NCBI GenBank assembly: GCA_025149285.1
Contig: CP102274.1
Coordinates: forward strand, 5,420,001 to 5,484,000
Reading direction: 5' to 3'
Length of the DNA: 64,000 nt
Source: Hungatella hathewayi
GTDB taxonomy: Bacteria; Bacillota; Clostridia; Lachnospirales; Lachnospiraceae
How positions within the stretch are numbered: position 1 is the stretch's first letter; each line of letters opens with the position of its first letter. A model generated the notes under the pieces. It was not told the origin of the DNA. It ran no database searches and was given only the letters and a program-made list of their open reading frames with translations. A program made the translations under genes and the position numbers. Positions 17,096 to 26,491 of this stretch are shown piece by piece.

Positions 17096-19732
17096 TTATC
17101 CTCCCATCCTTCCATATGCATGGTTACCGAATTTTTCAAGCCGTTCCTTTAGGTTCTGCAAATCTTTCCGATCCGTGGTAATCAAATCATTTTCAAGCTG
17201 GCTTGCCCGAAATTCCAATGTAAGATTATTACTGTTCGTAGAAATCATCCCCTTCCCTCGCTCAAAATGAACAATTTCCATCCGCTCCGCGTCAGACAAA
17301 TGAAGTAGTTCTTGTACTTTTTTTGCTTCGTCATTTTCCAGATTCAGGACTATTTTAGTTTTTGTAGCGTTGATAATGCCACGACCATATTTTCCCTCCT
17401 TAAGCGCCATAAAATCCGACAAATCCTGTGTCGCACACACTGCTCCGCCTGCGTAACCTCTGATTATCTTAAAAATCTCTAGAACATATTCCGCCGCCAG
17501 TTCATTGGAGGAAGCACCAATCAGCTGCCAGACCTCATCCAGAAATACCATCTTTTTTTCTGTCCGGTCCTCCTTTACCTTAGACCATACATAGTCCACC
17601 GCCACGAACATTCCCACTGGCAACAAGTCCCCGGTAAGCTCTGATATATCTAATACAATATATTTGTTCTTCAAATCCACATTGGTCTGCTGGTTGAAAC
17701 TGGAGGCGGAGCCATGCACCAGACGGTTCAGAATATTTGCCAGTCTCTTGGTTTCTTGCCTCCTAATTAGTTCATTGTAAACATCCCCCAAAACCGGCAT
17801 TTCTTTATATTGTTCCGGGTTTTCAGGGTCAATCAGGCTTTCATTCTCATGGGTAATCCCCTTTTGCTGATAAGTCAGTACCAAAGCTTCATCCAGGAGC
17901 TGTTTTTCCTCATGAGACATATCGGGAATCAGAAGAGAAAAGAAAATATGTAAGTCCTGGATTTTCGCCGCCAGTTCAGAATATTCCATGACCGCCCCGT
18001 CCAGGATTGCATTTGTTTCCTTATTTTTTTTCCTGATTTCCATTACATTGATACAGCTTTTTGAAGATGACGATATCTTAATAAATTCGCCTCCGATATT
18101 GGTACATGCTCTGGCAAATTCATGTCCCTTGTCCGGCGCTATAATAAAAACCTGTATGTTTTTTCTTCTCATCCGCAAGGCCATTAACTGGAGCAGGAAA
18201 GTTTTCCCCGCTCCGGTTGTTCCCATGATAGAAATATTCGCATTTTTATATAAGGATGAATTAAAAATATCCACAATTACCAATGAACTGTTTGCAGTAT
18301 TCACCCCCATCAATATGCCGTCCTTGTCAGACATCTCAAACGAGGTAAAGGGATAGCAGCTCGCAGCTCCAGACGTTAAAACATTCCGCTTAGAGCGCTC
18401 ATAAATGCTTTTCTCAAGCTTCAACAGTGGCAGGGCGGACAAGAATGCCTGCTCCTCCTGAAACAGGCAGGAAACTGTATCCAGATCCTGGGCATTTAAG
18501 AGCTTCCTCATTTCCTTAGCCCTCCACTCCACTTCCTTTGCGCTGTATCCAGTTACGGTTATCAGGATAGCAATATAATAAAATTCCTCATTTGCCGCGA
18601 GTCCATTTTTCAGATAATATCCGGATTGGATTGACTCTGCGAGATCATCAAAATCAGTATTGGTATCGGAGGCATCCTTGATTTTTGAGCGGTTCAGCCG
18701 TATTCTCCTTCCAATGCGCTCAATGGTCTTAACCTTATCCTGTTTATATAAAAAAAGGTCCACGTCAATCCCCTCTCCCGCGTTGACAAGAAGGGACAGC
18801 CAGCCGGCCGGCACCCGATTCCGGTACCTGGCCGATGGGACAAAGAGATATGTATGGTATACTCCGTCCATGATTACATAATTCCCATGCCTGAAATCCA
18901 GACTTTCGGGCGCAAAGTATTCCGCAACCGGAATCCGGCCGGTACTTTCCTCCCCATTCTCGCGGATATACCACGCGGCCACCTGATTTAACCGCTGGGA
19001 AAGAGAGACTGTGGTGCTGGTTTTCCTGTTTAACAACAGGTACAGCATTTCCACCGTATCTTGTGTCGGATTATCTGATATTACAACTTCATTACCACAC
19101 TGATATAAATATTTCTTTGCTGTCTGTGCGTAAGAGTTTAATGTTGCTGCGATTTCAGACTCTGTTCCCCGCCTGCTGTCCACAGAAAACACCAGAAAAA
19201 ACCTCCGGGTTACCGCTTCCCGGTAGCCGACCGAACGCAGAAGCTTAATATAATCTTTTTGAAGCATCCGGCACCGTCCATCTGGCTCTGCCTCAATGTC
19301 CTGCTTCACCGCCTCAACATAGAGGCCGATATCTGCCTTTTTTGAGATGGATTTTATCTGTAGTTCCGGGGGAGCTATCTTTAAATAGCCTATGTAAGAA
19401 TAAATGATGTTACGCTGTTCGCTGGCGCTCCGGTGCAGGAAGTTAATTGGCAAAACCTCAACGATTTTTACATAACGGCCATCCGATGTGTAAATGACTC
19501 CGTCACGGATTGATTCAATTGGAATTTCTTTAGAGGCTCTTGTATAAGGCAGGTCATAGAACTCCTCCTGCTTCGCTGCTGTGACTTTCTCCCTCTTCCG
19601 TTTTTGGGGAGCATTTTCTCCATTTTGCTTTGGTTTTCTTCTTTTTTGCTCCTGTATCAGTTTCTTTCTGACTCTCCGGAGTTCCCGCCTCCAGGCTTTT
19701 CTTTGGTTTTCTGTGCTTTTTCCCTCTTTCAC
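17096..19732 (-). CDS. VirB4-type conjugation ATPase
   Basis: An 878-residue motor ATPase of the type IV secretion system. Walker A is GTTGAGKTF (about residues 504-511) and Walker B is MVFLDEVWQL (about 725-733); the N-terminal domain (YVKIVEVLPINFLHRSASEQ) is that of the TraE/VirB4/CagE group. It powers pilus assembly and substrate transfer at the inner face of the membrane. The start is a GTG with GAGGAGGG 11 bases upstream, placing the first 59 codons inside the PrgI gene in another frame. The first 50 residues are very rich in Lys and Arg, which is not usual for the family. Confidence 0.95.
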   Translation of the reverse strand: MKEGKSTENQRKAWRRELRRVRKKLIQEQKRRKPKQNGENAPQKRKREKVTAAKQEEFYDLPYTRASKEIPIESIRDGVIYTSDGRYVKIVEVLPINFLHRSASEQRNIIYSYIGYLKIAPPELQIKSISKKADIGLYVEAVKQDIEAEPDGRCRMLQKDYIKLLRSVGYREAVTRRFFLVFSVDSRRGTESEIAATLNSYAQTAKKYLYQCGNEVVISDNPTQDTVEMLYLLLNRKTSTTVSLSQRLNQVAAWYIRENGEESTGRIPVAEYFAPESLDFRHGNYVIMDGVYHTYLFVPSARYRNRVPAGWLSLLVNAGEGIDVDLFLYKQDKVKTIERIGRRIRLNRSKIKDASDTNTDFDDLAESIQSGYYLKNGLAANEEFYYIAILITVTGYSAKEVEWRAKEMRKLLNAQDLDTVSCLFQEEQAFLSALPLLKLEKSIYERSKRNVLTSGAASCYPFTSFEMSDKDGILMGVNTANSSLVIVDIFNSSLYKNANISIMGTTGAGKTFLLQLMALRMRRKNIQVFIIAPDKGHEFARACTNIGGEFIKISSSSKSCINVMEIRKKNKETNAILDGAVMEYSELAAKIQDLHIFFSLLIPDMSHEEKQLLDEALVLTYQQKGITHENESLIDPENPEQYKEMPVLGDVYNELIRRQETKRLANILNRLVHGSASSFNQQTNVDLKNKYIVLDISELTGDLLPVGMFVAVDYVWSKVKEDRTEKKMVFLDEVWQLIGASSNELAAEYVLEIFKIIRGYAGGAVCATQDLSDFMALKEGKYGRGIINATKTKIVLNLENDEAKKVQELLHLSDAERMEIVHFERGKGMISTNSNNLTLEFRASQLENDLITTDRKDLQNLKERLEKFGNHAYGRMGG

Positions 19733-20099
19733 GCTTTATCTTCCCTCCTCTCTCTGACCTTTCTTTTTTCCTGCTCTGTTCTAAGCGGTATCTCTTATCC
19801 GGCACAGACAGGCTACGGCGGCGCTTTAAAAATTTGAAAAAGCTTGCGATAAATGCAAATAGACTTTCTCCCTGAACTCCCAGGATAGCCAGGATTATAA
19901 CCGGCACCAGGACTATCATGCCGATGTATAGTTTTGTCTTTCCCGTAACACTCAGTGACATAATAAGCGGCACCAATCCCGCGAGAATCAGTGCCGTTTC
20001 AAATGCATTTCTAGTTTTTACCCGCCCGGAAAGAATTGTCCCCTCCTCAGCAAAATTGGGCGGGATTGTATAAATATCAATCCGGTTATTCTCATTCAT
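19554..20099 (-). CDS. PrgI family (VirB3-like) protein with long basic tail
   Basis: 181 residues. The first 90 match the PrgI family: IYTIPPNFAEEGTILSGRVK followed by two close membrane helices (about 33-50 and 56-75). PrgI is the VirB3-like partner that holds VirB4 at the membrane. After residue 95 the protein is almost pure Lys/Arg/Glu (KKERSERGGKIKRERGKKHR), and the last 59 codons overlap the start of virB4 in another frame. PrgI proteins are often only about 120 residues, so the tail is an extension. The next gene upstream (20114) is close, in the same operon. Confidence 0.85.
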   Translation of the reverse strand: MNENNRIDIYTIPPNFAEEGTILSGRVKTRNAFETALILAGLVPLIMSLSVTGKTKLYIGMIVLVPVIILAILGVQGESLFAFIASFFKFLKRRRSLSVPDKRYRLEQSRKKERSERGGKIKRERGKKHRKPKKSLEAGTPESQKETDTGAKKKKTKAKWRKCSPKTEEGESHSSEAGGVL

Positions 20100-20113
20100 T
20101 ACCCGTTCCCCTC

Positions 20114-20767
20114 CTATTTATCCTGTTTTCTTAAATAAAACAGGCTGCCGGCACAGATTAGGATTAATGCCATGCCAAGAATACCCAAAACTGGTATCTG
20201 CCTCCGATCCGACTCTGTTTTAAGCATCTCTTCCTCCACGGCTGGTTTTATCTGTTCTTCCTGTTTTTTCCTCTCTATTATTTCTTGTTTTTCAGCTTGC
20301 TCTGTCATCAGCGTTTCTGTTTTTTCTGGAAATTTCTGGATACTACCTGGATTCACAAACACCTTGCAGATAGAAATCCTGCCAGCCTCCACGCAAACAG
20401 TATCTGGCTCTACATGGCAGTCATATTCCCGTAGTTCTGATATGGCCGTGACTCCAGTTACTTTGTACCGCTCTCCCGCTAGCGACAAGTTCGCTATATA
20501 ACCAACATCTTTATCAAGTGACACAGTAAATGCCCTTCCTCCTGTCAGTCCGGTAAAATAAATGGTGACTGCTCCCTGAAACCCTTGAAACACCTGGCAC
20601 CGGACAGCCAGCGTCCCCTTCCCTGTATCTGTATCGGTATACTCTTCATCCCACATTGTTTCTCCTTTTGCACCCGCCAGACCATCGGCATAGCAAACTC
20701 CAGAAATGCCAAGAACCAGGCTGAGTGCAAGGCTGGGAACGAAACTCCATTTTGATCTATGCTTCAT
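20114..20767 (-). CDS. Secreted surface protein with C-terminal anchor
   Basis: 217 residues. A Sec signal peptide (about 1-28, ending GVCYA) leads to a beta-rich ectodomain (TVSLDKDVGYIANLSLAGER, with Cys pairs near DCHVEPDTVCVEAGRISIC), a charged stretch, and a C-terminal membrane helix with a basic tail (LGILGMALILICAGSLFYLR). Just before the helix is IPVLG, which has the shape of an LPXTG sorting signal with Leu for Thr. It may be the substrate of the operon's sortase B, but a plain membrane anchor is equally possible. ATG follows GGAGAGTGAAGG and sits five bases before the upstream stop region. Confidence 0.7.
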   Translation of the reverse strand: MKHRSKWSFVPSLALSLVLGISGVCYADGLAGAKGETMWDEEYTDTDTGKGTLAVRCQVFQGFQGAVTIYFTGLTGGRAFTVSLDKDVGYIANLSLAGERYKVTGVTAISELREYDCHVEPDTVCVEAGRISICKVFVNPGSIQKFPEKTETLMTEQAEKQEIIERKKQEEQIKPAVEEEMLKTESDRRQIPVLGILGMALILICAGSLFYLRKQDK

Positions 20768-20771
20768 TCCT

Positions 20772-22763
20772 TCACTCTCCTATAATCCATATGCCGCCAT
20801 CGCTTAAATCCCTGGCGTATGACCGAATTGTGGAAGGGCTGTACAGGTTTCCGGTCCTCCCCCGGCTTCCAGGGTCGGCAATTGTTATGTTTCCGTCACT
20901 GGTCACTCCGGTTAATACGATAAAGTGTCCGCTGTTTCCTGATATCGTATTCTCCGCGCAGATTACCACCGCAAGCTTTCCATTCTTCAATTCCGCAACC
21001 ACATAATTCATCTGTTCGCGTCTCACACGTTCAACCGACAGTCCCCAGTTCCGGGCTGCATTTGCCGGATATGCATGGCTGGTTCCACGTCCCGAAACAT
21101 ATCCTCCGGTGTCCATCGCATATTGCGCTGTCAGCTCAGGCGTTATCTGTTCACCTGTCAGTGTCGAAATCACAATAGCAAGCGCTGTGGGACCGCAGCC
21201 AGAAGTACGTATTGTGCTTCCCCCATAGGAAAGAGAGGCCCAGGGTTCCTCCCCCTGGTTGTAATACACTATTTCCCTCACACATCCGGGCACTGTCTCA
21301 TAGATGATTTTATCTCCTCCAGTAGCAATGGTACTGGTATAAATACCGCCAGACGCTCCCGCACCTAATATATAATTTTTCCAGCTTGCGGCCTTAAACA
21401 GTATATCCAGTGCCCCATCCTTCCCATTTTGAACTAACTGGAACAGCTTCAGCACGTTATTAAAGCTATTTGGGTCCGTCACATAACGGAAACTATATCC
21501 GGTTCCTGTTGAAGACAAATGTGGATTCAACTTTACCACAATAGAATAGTCCACAATTTCAATTTCTTCTTCCTCATCGCCGGAACCAATGGTTTCTGTA
21601 TGTGTTCCTGTCTTTGCCCAATCAAAAAAGGCGCTCTCTTTTTCATCAATAAAGGATTTTAAGAGCACTTTCGATATGGACGAATCGGTCTGTGTGATTC
21701 CCGGTATCGTGTTTCCTCCCCCCTCTCCCATATATCCCAGAACCTTTTGCACATAGGCTGGTGTTTCTCCATTTTGGGGAATTTGATACCCTGCTCTCTT
21801 CACAGCGCCTGGCCCCGCGTTATATGCAGCAATCGCCAATTCCAGCCCATTCGGATAAACAGAAAAAGCTGCGAGCTGCTGTGAGATATAGTTAGCTCCT
21901 CCCATAATATTCTGCTTAGGATCGTAGGGATTAGTAACGCATAGGTTCGCTGCCGTTTCAGGCATAAGCTGCATGATTCCGATAGCACCTGCACTGGATA
22001 CACAATTTGGATTAAAATCGGATTCTGCTTTTGCCATAGCCTTTAACAACACTTCCGACACCTGATAAGTGGCGGACGCAAGCGTAAAATATTCATCGTA
22101 CGCACTGGTAAGACTGCTTGTCCCTCCCCCTGTACCGTACCCATTAAATCCTTCTATCTGTTTCCCGCTCCAGGATTCTTCCATCAGGACAGCCAGATAC
22201 TGGCTCAATCTGGGTTTTAGGACTGTTTCATATTCATCGTCCACCTCATATCCATCATATCCACTCTGGTTATTATCATAGTCAGCCCGGATTTCCTCTA
22301 CTGCTTTATCTCTTAGGGCCTCGACCAAACCATATATTTCTGACTCAAAAGCCGGATCAGCGGCAAAAAGAGCCTCTATCTGTATTTTTATGTTATTGCA
22401 TTCTGCGGTGCGAGCCTGGGACACATATGCATCCGCATCTGCAAAGCCGAGATACATAAAAATAAGGCTGACAGAATTTACAAGCAGATATACAAAAAGC
22501 AGGATTGCAAGCAGGATAGAACCGATTACTTTCCAAACGGTTTTACTTGTAAGCAAAGCGCCGACTAATGTTCCAAGCGGTCCCCCCAACGCGGTTCCCA
22601 CCGTGGCACCGCTGGCCGCACCTCCAGCCCTGACAGCCCCAGTGGCGGCATGTACCGCCTGTATCGAATGGGCAATTTTTTCTGTCTGCCCCGCTGCCCG
22701 AACGATTCGGGCAGCCGTTTCTGCCGCTTTGTCAAGCGGCTCATTGCTCCGGTCTTCGTTCAT
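20772..22763 (-). CDS. Lytic transglycosylase fused to a C39-like peptidase
   Basis: A 663-residue cell-wall enzyme. One membrane helix (77-106) follows a cytoplasmic start. The SLT domain (about 220-345) has its catalytic glutamate at Glu247 (AMAKAESDFNPN) and the typical GIMQLMPET and IAAYNAGPGAV motifs. The last 170 residues form a papain-like C39 domain with Cys523 (SGCGPTALAI), His613 (SGHFIVLTG) and Asp630 (ITIADPGSRG). Together they would open peptidoglycan strands and cross-links where the conjugation channel crosses the wall. The order and sizes match the VirB1-like proteins of Gram-positive elements. AGGAGAGAG precedes the ATG. Confidence 0.92.
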   Translation of the reverse strand: MNEDRSNEPLDKAAETAARIVRAAGQTEKIAHSIQAVHAATGAVRAGGAASGATVGTALGGPLGTLVGALLTSKTVWKVIGSILLAILLFVYLLVNSVSLIFMYLGFADADAYVSQARTAECNNIKIQIEALFAADPAFESEIYGLVEALRDKAVEEIRADYDNNQSGYDGYEVDDEYETVLKPRLSQYLAVLMEESWSGKQIEGFNGYGTGGGTSSLTSAYDEYFTLASATYQVSEVLLKAMAKAESDFNPNCVSSAGAIGIMQLMPETAANLCVTNPYDPKQNIMGGANYISQQLAAFSVYPNGLELAIAAYNAGPGAVKRAGYQIPQNGETPAYVQKVLGYMGEGGGNTIPGITQTDSSISKVLLKSFIDEKESAFFDWAKTGTHTETIGSGDEEEEIEIVDYSIVVKLNPHLSSTGTGYSFRYVTDPNSFNNVLKLFQLVQNGKDGALDILFKAASWKNYILGAGASGGIYTSTIATGGDKIIYETVPGCVREIVYYNQGEEPWASLSYGGSTIRTSGCGPTALAIVISTLTGEQITPELTAQYAMDTGGYVSGRGTSHAYPANAARNWGLSVERVRREQMNYVVAELKNGKLAVVICAENTISGNSGHFIVLTGVTSDGNITIADPGSRGRTGNLYSPSTIRSYARDLSDGGIWIIGE

Positions 22764-22776
22764 TCTCTCTCCTATA

Positions 22777-22807
22777 AAACAGCCGGTCCCATTTAGACCG
22801 GCTGTTT
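22777..22807 (-). other. Strong hairpin between channel and hydrolase genes
   Basis: A perfect 12-base-pair stem (AAACAGCCGGTC/GACCGGCTGTTT) with a 7-base loop, lying just after the TrbL-like stop and ending right before the ribosome binding site of the next gene. On the minus strand only TTTTA follows, so it is a poor terminator within an operon; RNA processing, protection of one cistron or partial attenuation are more likely. On the plus strand it is followed by six T. Confidence 0.6.
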
Positions 22808-22808
22808 G

Positions 22809-25055
22809 TTATCTTTTTTCCCCTTTTCCGTCCGCATACCTCTTTCCGGTATTCTTTTTGTTCTCCGGTTTCTTTTTCGGCGTTTGCTTCGGTACGCCTC
22901 TCTCTTGAGAAGTTTCCTTGTATACTTTCTCCAGACGTATCATGCCGTTCTTTTCCAAAACCGCTTTTGTTTCCGGTAAAACCGCTGGAGCTTGTTCCTT
23001 TTCCGGAAGTTCGTAATAGGTTTTTCCATCTTCATGTATCGTCTGATAGGCTCCCTGTGGTTTTTCAAACCGACTGGCATCATAACGCATATACCGTTCT
23101 CCATCACGCTCCGCAAGATAAGAACCATAATTTTCATCAGAACTGCCCTTTCCGGATTGACCATAAGTTCCGGTACCAGTTTCCATAACTGTACCGCTCT
23201 GCATTCCGCCCTGGGATACACCTTTGACCTCTTGCATACTTTCAGCGCCTGAGACAGCACCAGCACCATTGGAAACACTGCCACCCATTCCCATGCTATG
23301 GGGCTGACCTTCGTCCATGGCGCCACCACCTGCCATTTCGTTTATTGCGGTATCAGTATCAGATATGCCGGCTCCTGCCGTACTGGTTCCCGGCAGACCA
23401 GATTGTACAGAAGAGGCCGGGCTATCCAAACCACCTGCATAATCTGCAGCCATGGCTTCTGCTCCACCAGGCAATGTTCCTGCATGTTCTTTTGCCTGTG
23501 CGGATTCACTATCATATGAAAGAATACCAGTGTCTGCCATTCCTGCACCTGGTTCTGCTTCCTGCCCGCCATCCTGCATTCCGGTAATTCCACCAGTCTC
23601 TCCTGATACCTCCATACCGCCACCCGGTTCTGCTCCTACAAAGCCAGAAATATTGCCTTCGTCCATTCCGATTTCAGTTCCAAACGCTTCTTCAGGCTCA
23701 TCAAGGGAGGCTCCAAACGGCCCATCTTTTCCATATCCCATTCCGGGAATTTCCCCTGCCTCATCATAAGAGCTATCCATAGGTATATCCTCATCATAAT
23801 TAAAGCCAGGGTAATCCATACCTTCCCTACTCTCCATCCCGTCAAAGGAACCTTCTTGTGCATCAAAATCGGATTCATCCGGCATTCCAAAGGGGGCATT
23901 TGCACTCTCAGTACCAGGCATTCCACTGTCAAATTCATTTTCAGCCCCATGCCAGCCAAAGTCCTCCCCTGGTTCTGGTTTTTCCTCGGCATTCACTCCA
24001 CCATTCATACCGCCAATATTGGAGCCATTCCGCATACCGGATATACCAGCCACCCCAAAGTTCGGAGAACCGCTTCCCATTGGAATTGGTTTTCCTGTGC
24101 CGAATCCCATGAGGGAGGCTCCCTTTTCCTGGTTTCCACCTCCTGTTCTGCCACCGCTGCCTCCCATATGAAGCAGCCGGCCTGCCATAAGAAGCGCGCC
24201 CATACCACTAAGGCCGCCTCCGATTCTGCCCAGATTCACTCCCAGAGAAGCCATATAACTATCAAGCTTCGCGGTTATCTTACAAAACCCAATCAGACAC
24301 ATGGTTGCCGCAAAATACTTCGTAAATCCATAACTGCTGGACATTAAGTTACCATAGCCCGAAAGGAACATCTTCAGACACCACGCGTCCAGTATGATAA
24401 TCAATATCTGCCCACCAAACATCCTCACCCATGTGGTGGTAATATTATTTGTGGATTTTGAACCGCCGGCTGCAAATGCCAATGGTGCGGTATAAGAAAA
24501 GATTCCCAGCAGGACATACCGTTCCGCCAAAATAAAAAGCATTTTAAAATAGTTCCAAGCTACAACAAAATGCATGATTAACAAAAGCATCTGAATGCTG
24601 ATTATATCGATGCCCAATACAGATACCACTGCCTCCGCTGCTGTCACGTATGCTGAAAAAGAATAAACTGTGATTGCGCTTCCCGCTACCCACTGGTAAG
24701 GAGTTCCTACAATATTCAGAATATAATTGACAATATCTTTTGCGTAGACAATCATGAAAAGGCTGATGGCCGACCGAAGTATGAGTTCAATTGGATCCTC
24801 CGATGAGGTTGTTATCTTGCTGAATATTCCCTTAAATAACTGCCAGACCAAAATCATAAGAAGAATCATAACCGCAATCGGCATAATGCCATCCCGGTAC
24901 AAATTACCGGCAACGCCAAACAATTCTTCAAACAGATTTAAATTACAGGATAAAATTTCCGTAAACATACTGCTTGCGACATCCATCATATCTATGATAA
25001 ATTGGGAACACATTTCTTTAATACTTTCAAATAATAATTCTAACAGCCAGCCCAT
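22809..25055 (-). CDS. VirB6/TrbL-like channel protein with long low-complexity tail
   Basis: 748 residues. The first 285 are a polytopic membrane domain with six or so helices (MPIAVMILLMILVWQLFKGI, ILIIILDAWCLKMFLSG) of the TrbL/VirB6 kind that forms the inner membrane channel. Residues from about 285 to 660 are low in complexity, rich in Gly, Met, Glu, Asp and Ala (for example GMPDESDFDAQEGSFDGMES), then a short basic C-terminus. Several Gly/Met-rich motifs recur imperfectly. No strong ribosome binding site precedes the ATG at 25055. Long antisense frames across the tail are compositional artefacts. Confidence 0.85.
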   Translation of the reverse strand: MGWLLELLFESIKEMCSQFIIDMMDVASSMFTEILSCNLNLFEELFGVAGNLYRDGIMPIAVMILLMILVWQLFKGIFSKITTSSEDPIELILRSAISLFMIVYAKDIVNYILNIVGTPYQWVAGSAITVYSFSAYVTAAEAVVSVLGIDIISIQMLLLIMHFVVAWNYFKMLFILAERYVLLGIFSYTAPLAFAAGGSKSTNNITTTWVRMFGGQILIIILDAWCLKMFLSGYGNLMSSSYGFTKYFAATMCLIGFCKITAKLDSYMASLGVNLGRIGGGLSGMGALLMAGRLLHMGGSGGRTGGGNQEKGASLMGFGTGKPIPMGSGSPNFGVAGISGMRNGSNIGGMNGGVNAEEKPEPGEDFGWHGAENEFDSGMPGTESANAPFGMPDESDFDAQEGSFDGMESREGMDYPGFNYDEDIPMDSSYDEAGEIPGMGYGKDGPFGASLDEPEEAFGTEIGMDEGNISGFVGAEPGGGMEVSGETGGITGMQDGGQEAEPGAGMADTGILSYDSESAQAKEHAGTLPGGAEAMAADYAGGLDSPASSVQSGLPGTSTAGAGISDTDTAINEMAGGGAMDEGQPHSMGMGGSVSNGAGAVSGAESMQEVKGVSQGGMQSGTVMETGTGTYGQSGKGSSDENYGSYLAERDGERYMRYDASRFEKPQGAYQTIHEDGKTYYELPEKEQAPAVLPETKAVLEKNGMIRLEKVYKETSQERGVPKQTPKKKPENKKNTGKRYADGKGEKR

Positions 25056-25130
25056 TTTATTATCCCGTTACAGGATTTTACACACCTCCTTGCTGGGAGA
25101 GCACCAGCCTTTTTTATACACTCCGTATAG

Positions 25131-25511
25131 TTACGAAGAAAACATACTCTTTGGAATAATACTTTCCATATAGGTTACAATACCGCCAAGAGTCATTAGG
25201 GCGGCCCAACAGATAATAATACGCTTTAGCCAGGCACGTGATTCATCCACAGTTTTTCCTGACTTTGAAAAATTCATAAGAAAGAGACATACTGCCGCAC
25301 ACACAACTGCACCTACCGTTGCAATTCCAGCAACATCTGTATACACTTGCTGCATGGCGGATTTAGCTGTATCAAAAATATCTGCATAGGCAGTCTGACA
25401 CCTAAAAAGCACCATCATGCTGACTACATAAAACTGTCCTGTAAGCGCCGGTATGTTTATATGCTTCTTTTGATTAAACACCAGAAAACCCGCCTGTCTG
25501 TCCATGCTCAA
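25131..25511 (-). CDS. VirB2-like pilin / small channel protein
   Basis: About 126 residues with a signal peptide ending near CQTAYA, then two membrane helices (IATVGAVVCAAVCLFLMNF and IIICWAALMTLGGIVTYM) joined by a short charged turn, the plan of VirB2/TrbC pilins. I take the TTG at 25511 as start because GGAG stands seven bases before it; the ATG at 25505 is an alternative. The longer frame to 25637 has an odd cysteine-rich start and no site. It precedes the TrbL-like gene as VirB2 commonly precedes VirB6-type genes. Confidence 0.7.
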   Translation of the reverse strand: MSMDRQAGFLVFNQKKHINIPALTGQFYVVSMMVLFRCQTAYADIFDTAKSAMQQVYTDVAGIATVGAVVCAAVCLFLMNFSKSGKTVDESRAWLKRIIICWAALMTLGGIVTYMESIIPKSMFSS

Positions 25512-25715
25512 ATTAATCACTCCTTTTTTGGTACGAAAAAAGCAACCATCACAATGATGATTGCCTTCTCTGCATATTTTACAATTTTTATGGCTCTCCA
25601 CGGAAATATGCCCATGCATAAAAACTGATGATATCATTATAAAAACTTTGAAATCTCAAGTCAATGCATGTTCGGTCCCAATATAGTCCCTTTCTTATCT
25701 CTTTTTTGTTCTTGC

Positions 25716-25952
25716 TTAAGCCGCACCTTTTAACTGCCCACACTCTCTGCCATTTCTTTCGATTGTATAGTAGTAGGAAGTAGTCTCAATCCGTACATAA
25801 TCCGCCGCAACCTCCAGAATGCGATGTACCCTATCCGTCCACATTAGATGACCATCATATCGATAGCATACTTCTTCACCCACTTTAATTGGTAACTGTA
25901 CTTCTCCTGCAGTTATCACGATTCTTTTTGCCTGCAAATTATTCTTCATCAT
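25716..25952 (-). CDS. Small hypothetical protein
   Basis: 78 residues, predicted all-beta (VQLPIKVGEEVCYRYDGHLM, YVRIETTSYYYTIERNG), with the look of an SH3- or OB-like barrel. No family recognised. A strong AAGGAGG site stands five bases before ATGATG. It is the second gene of the conjugation operon, 13 bases after the preceding one. Confidence 0.6.
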   Translation of the reverse strand: MMKNNLQAKRIVITAGEVQLPIKVGEEVCYRYDGHLMWTDRVHRILEVAADYVRIETTSYYYTIERNGRECGQLKGAA

Positions 25953-25965
25953 AGCAGCCTCCTTC

Positions 25966-26418
25966 TCAACTGGCTAACTGATCCAACGATAATACACTCA
26001 CCTTGTCAGTATAATCCACCTTTTTTCCGTTACCAAAAGCAAATTCCAGCTTTTTAACTGAAAAGGGGATAGTCTTTCTTAAGCGGAAGTCTAATAGTTC
26101 TGCTTTCACTTCCGTAATCACTGTTTTTGGCAACCTGGAACGAAAAAAATTATAATCCAGAATCTCCGCCTGCTTACTGGTGCCTAAATTCCTCAGTTTC
26201 TCATCTTCTGTCCTGATACCTTTGGCCTCCAGTCCAACTAATATTGTTCCGTCAGGCATCCAGCTTTTTTTCTGCATTGCCTGACCGATTGACAATTCCA
26301 TTGGTTCTGGATTTTCCATCTTAACTTCGCTTAGCAGTAAAACACAGTTATCTGGATGGCTCACTGGTTCAAGTGTCTGGATATCAAGTTTCATTTTCTT
26401 AAATTTGTCACGTTTCAT
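25966..26418 (-). CDS. Hypothetical protein, first gene of the conjugation operon
   Basis: 150 residues, soluble, mixed alpha/beta. No motif recognised; the body contains WMPDGTILVGLEAKGIRTED and a lysine-rich start (MKRDKFKKMKLD). ATG at 26418 has AAAGGAGGAATCAA directly upstream; the longer frame to 26493 would run through the leader terminator and is unlikely. A second Shine-Dalgarno sequence (AGAAGGAGG) about 40 bases further upstream precedes no normal start codon. Position at the head of the transfer operon suggests an accessory or regulatory role. Confidence 0.65.
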   Translation of the reverse strand: MKRDKFKKMKLDIQTLEPVSHPDNCVLLLSEVKMENPEPMELSIGQAMQKKSWMPDGTILVGLEAKGIRTEDEKLRNLGTSKQAEILDYNFFRSRLPKTVITEVKAELLDFRLRKTIPFSVKKLEFAFGNGKKVDYTDKVSVLSLDQLAS

Positions 26419-26491
26419 TTGATTCCTCCTTTGAATTAAGCTCTGATTCCTAATCGCTATCCTCCTTCTGTATTGTTGCTTTTTTCTGCAC

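Noticed and set aside
23298..24347. Several long frames on both strands inside the channel protein gene
   Set aside because: By-products of the Gly/Met/acidic low-complexity tail; no start signals and no similarity.
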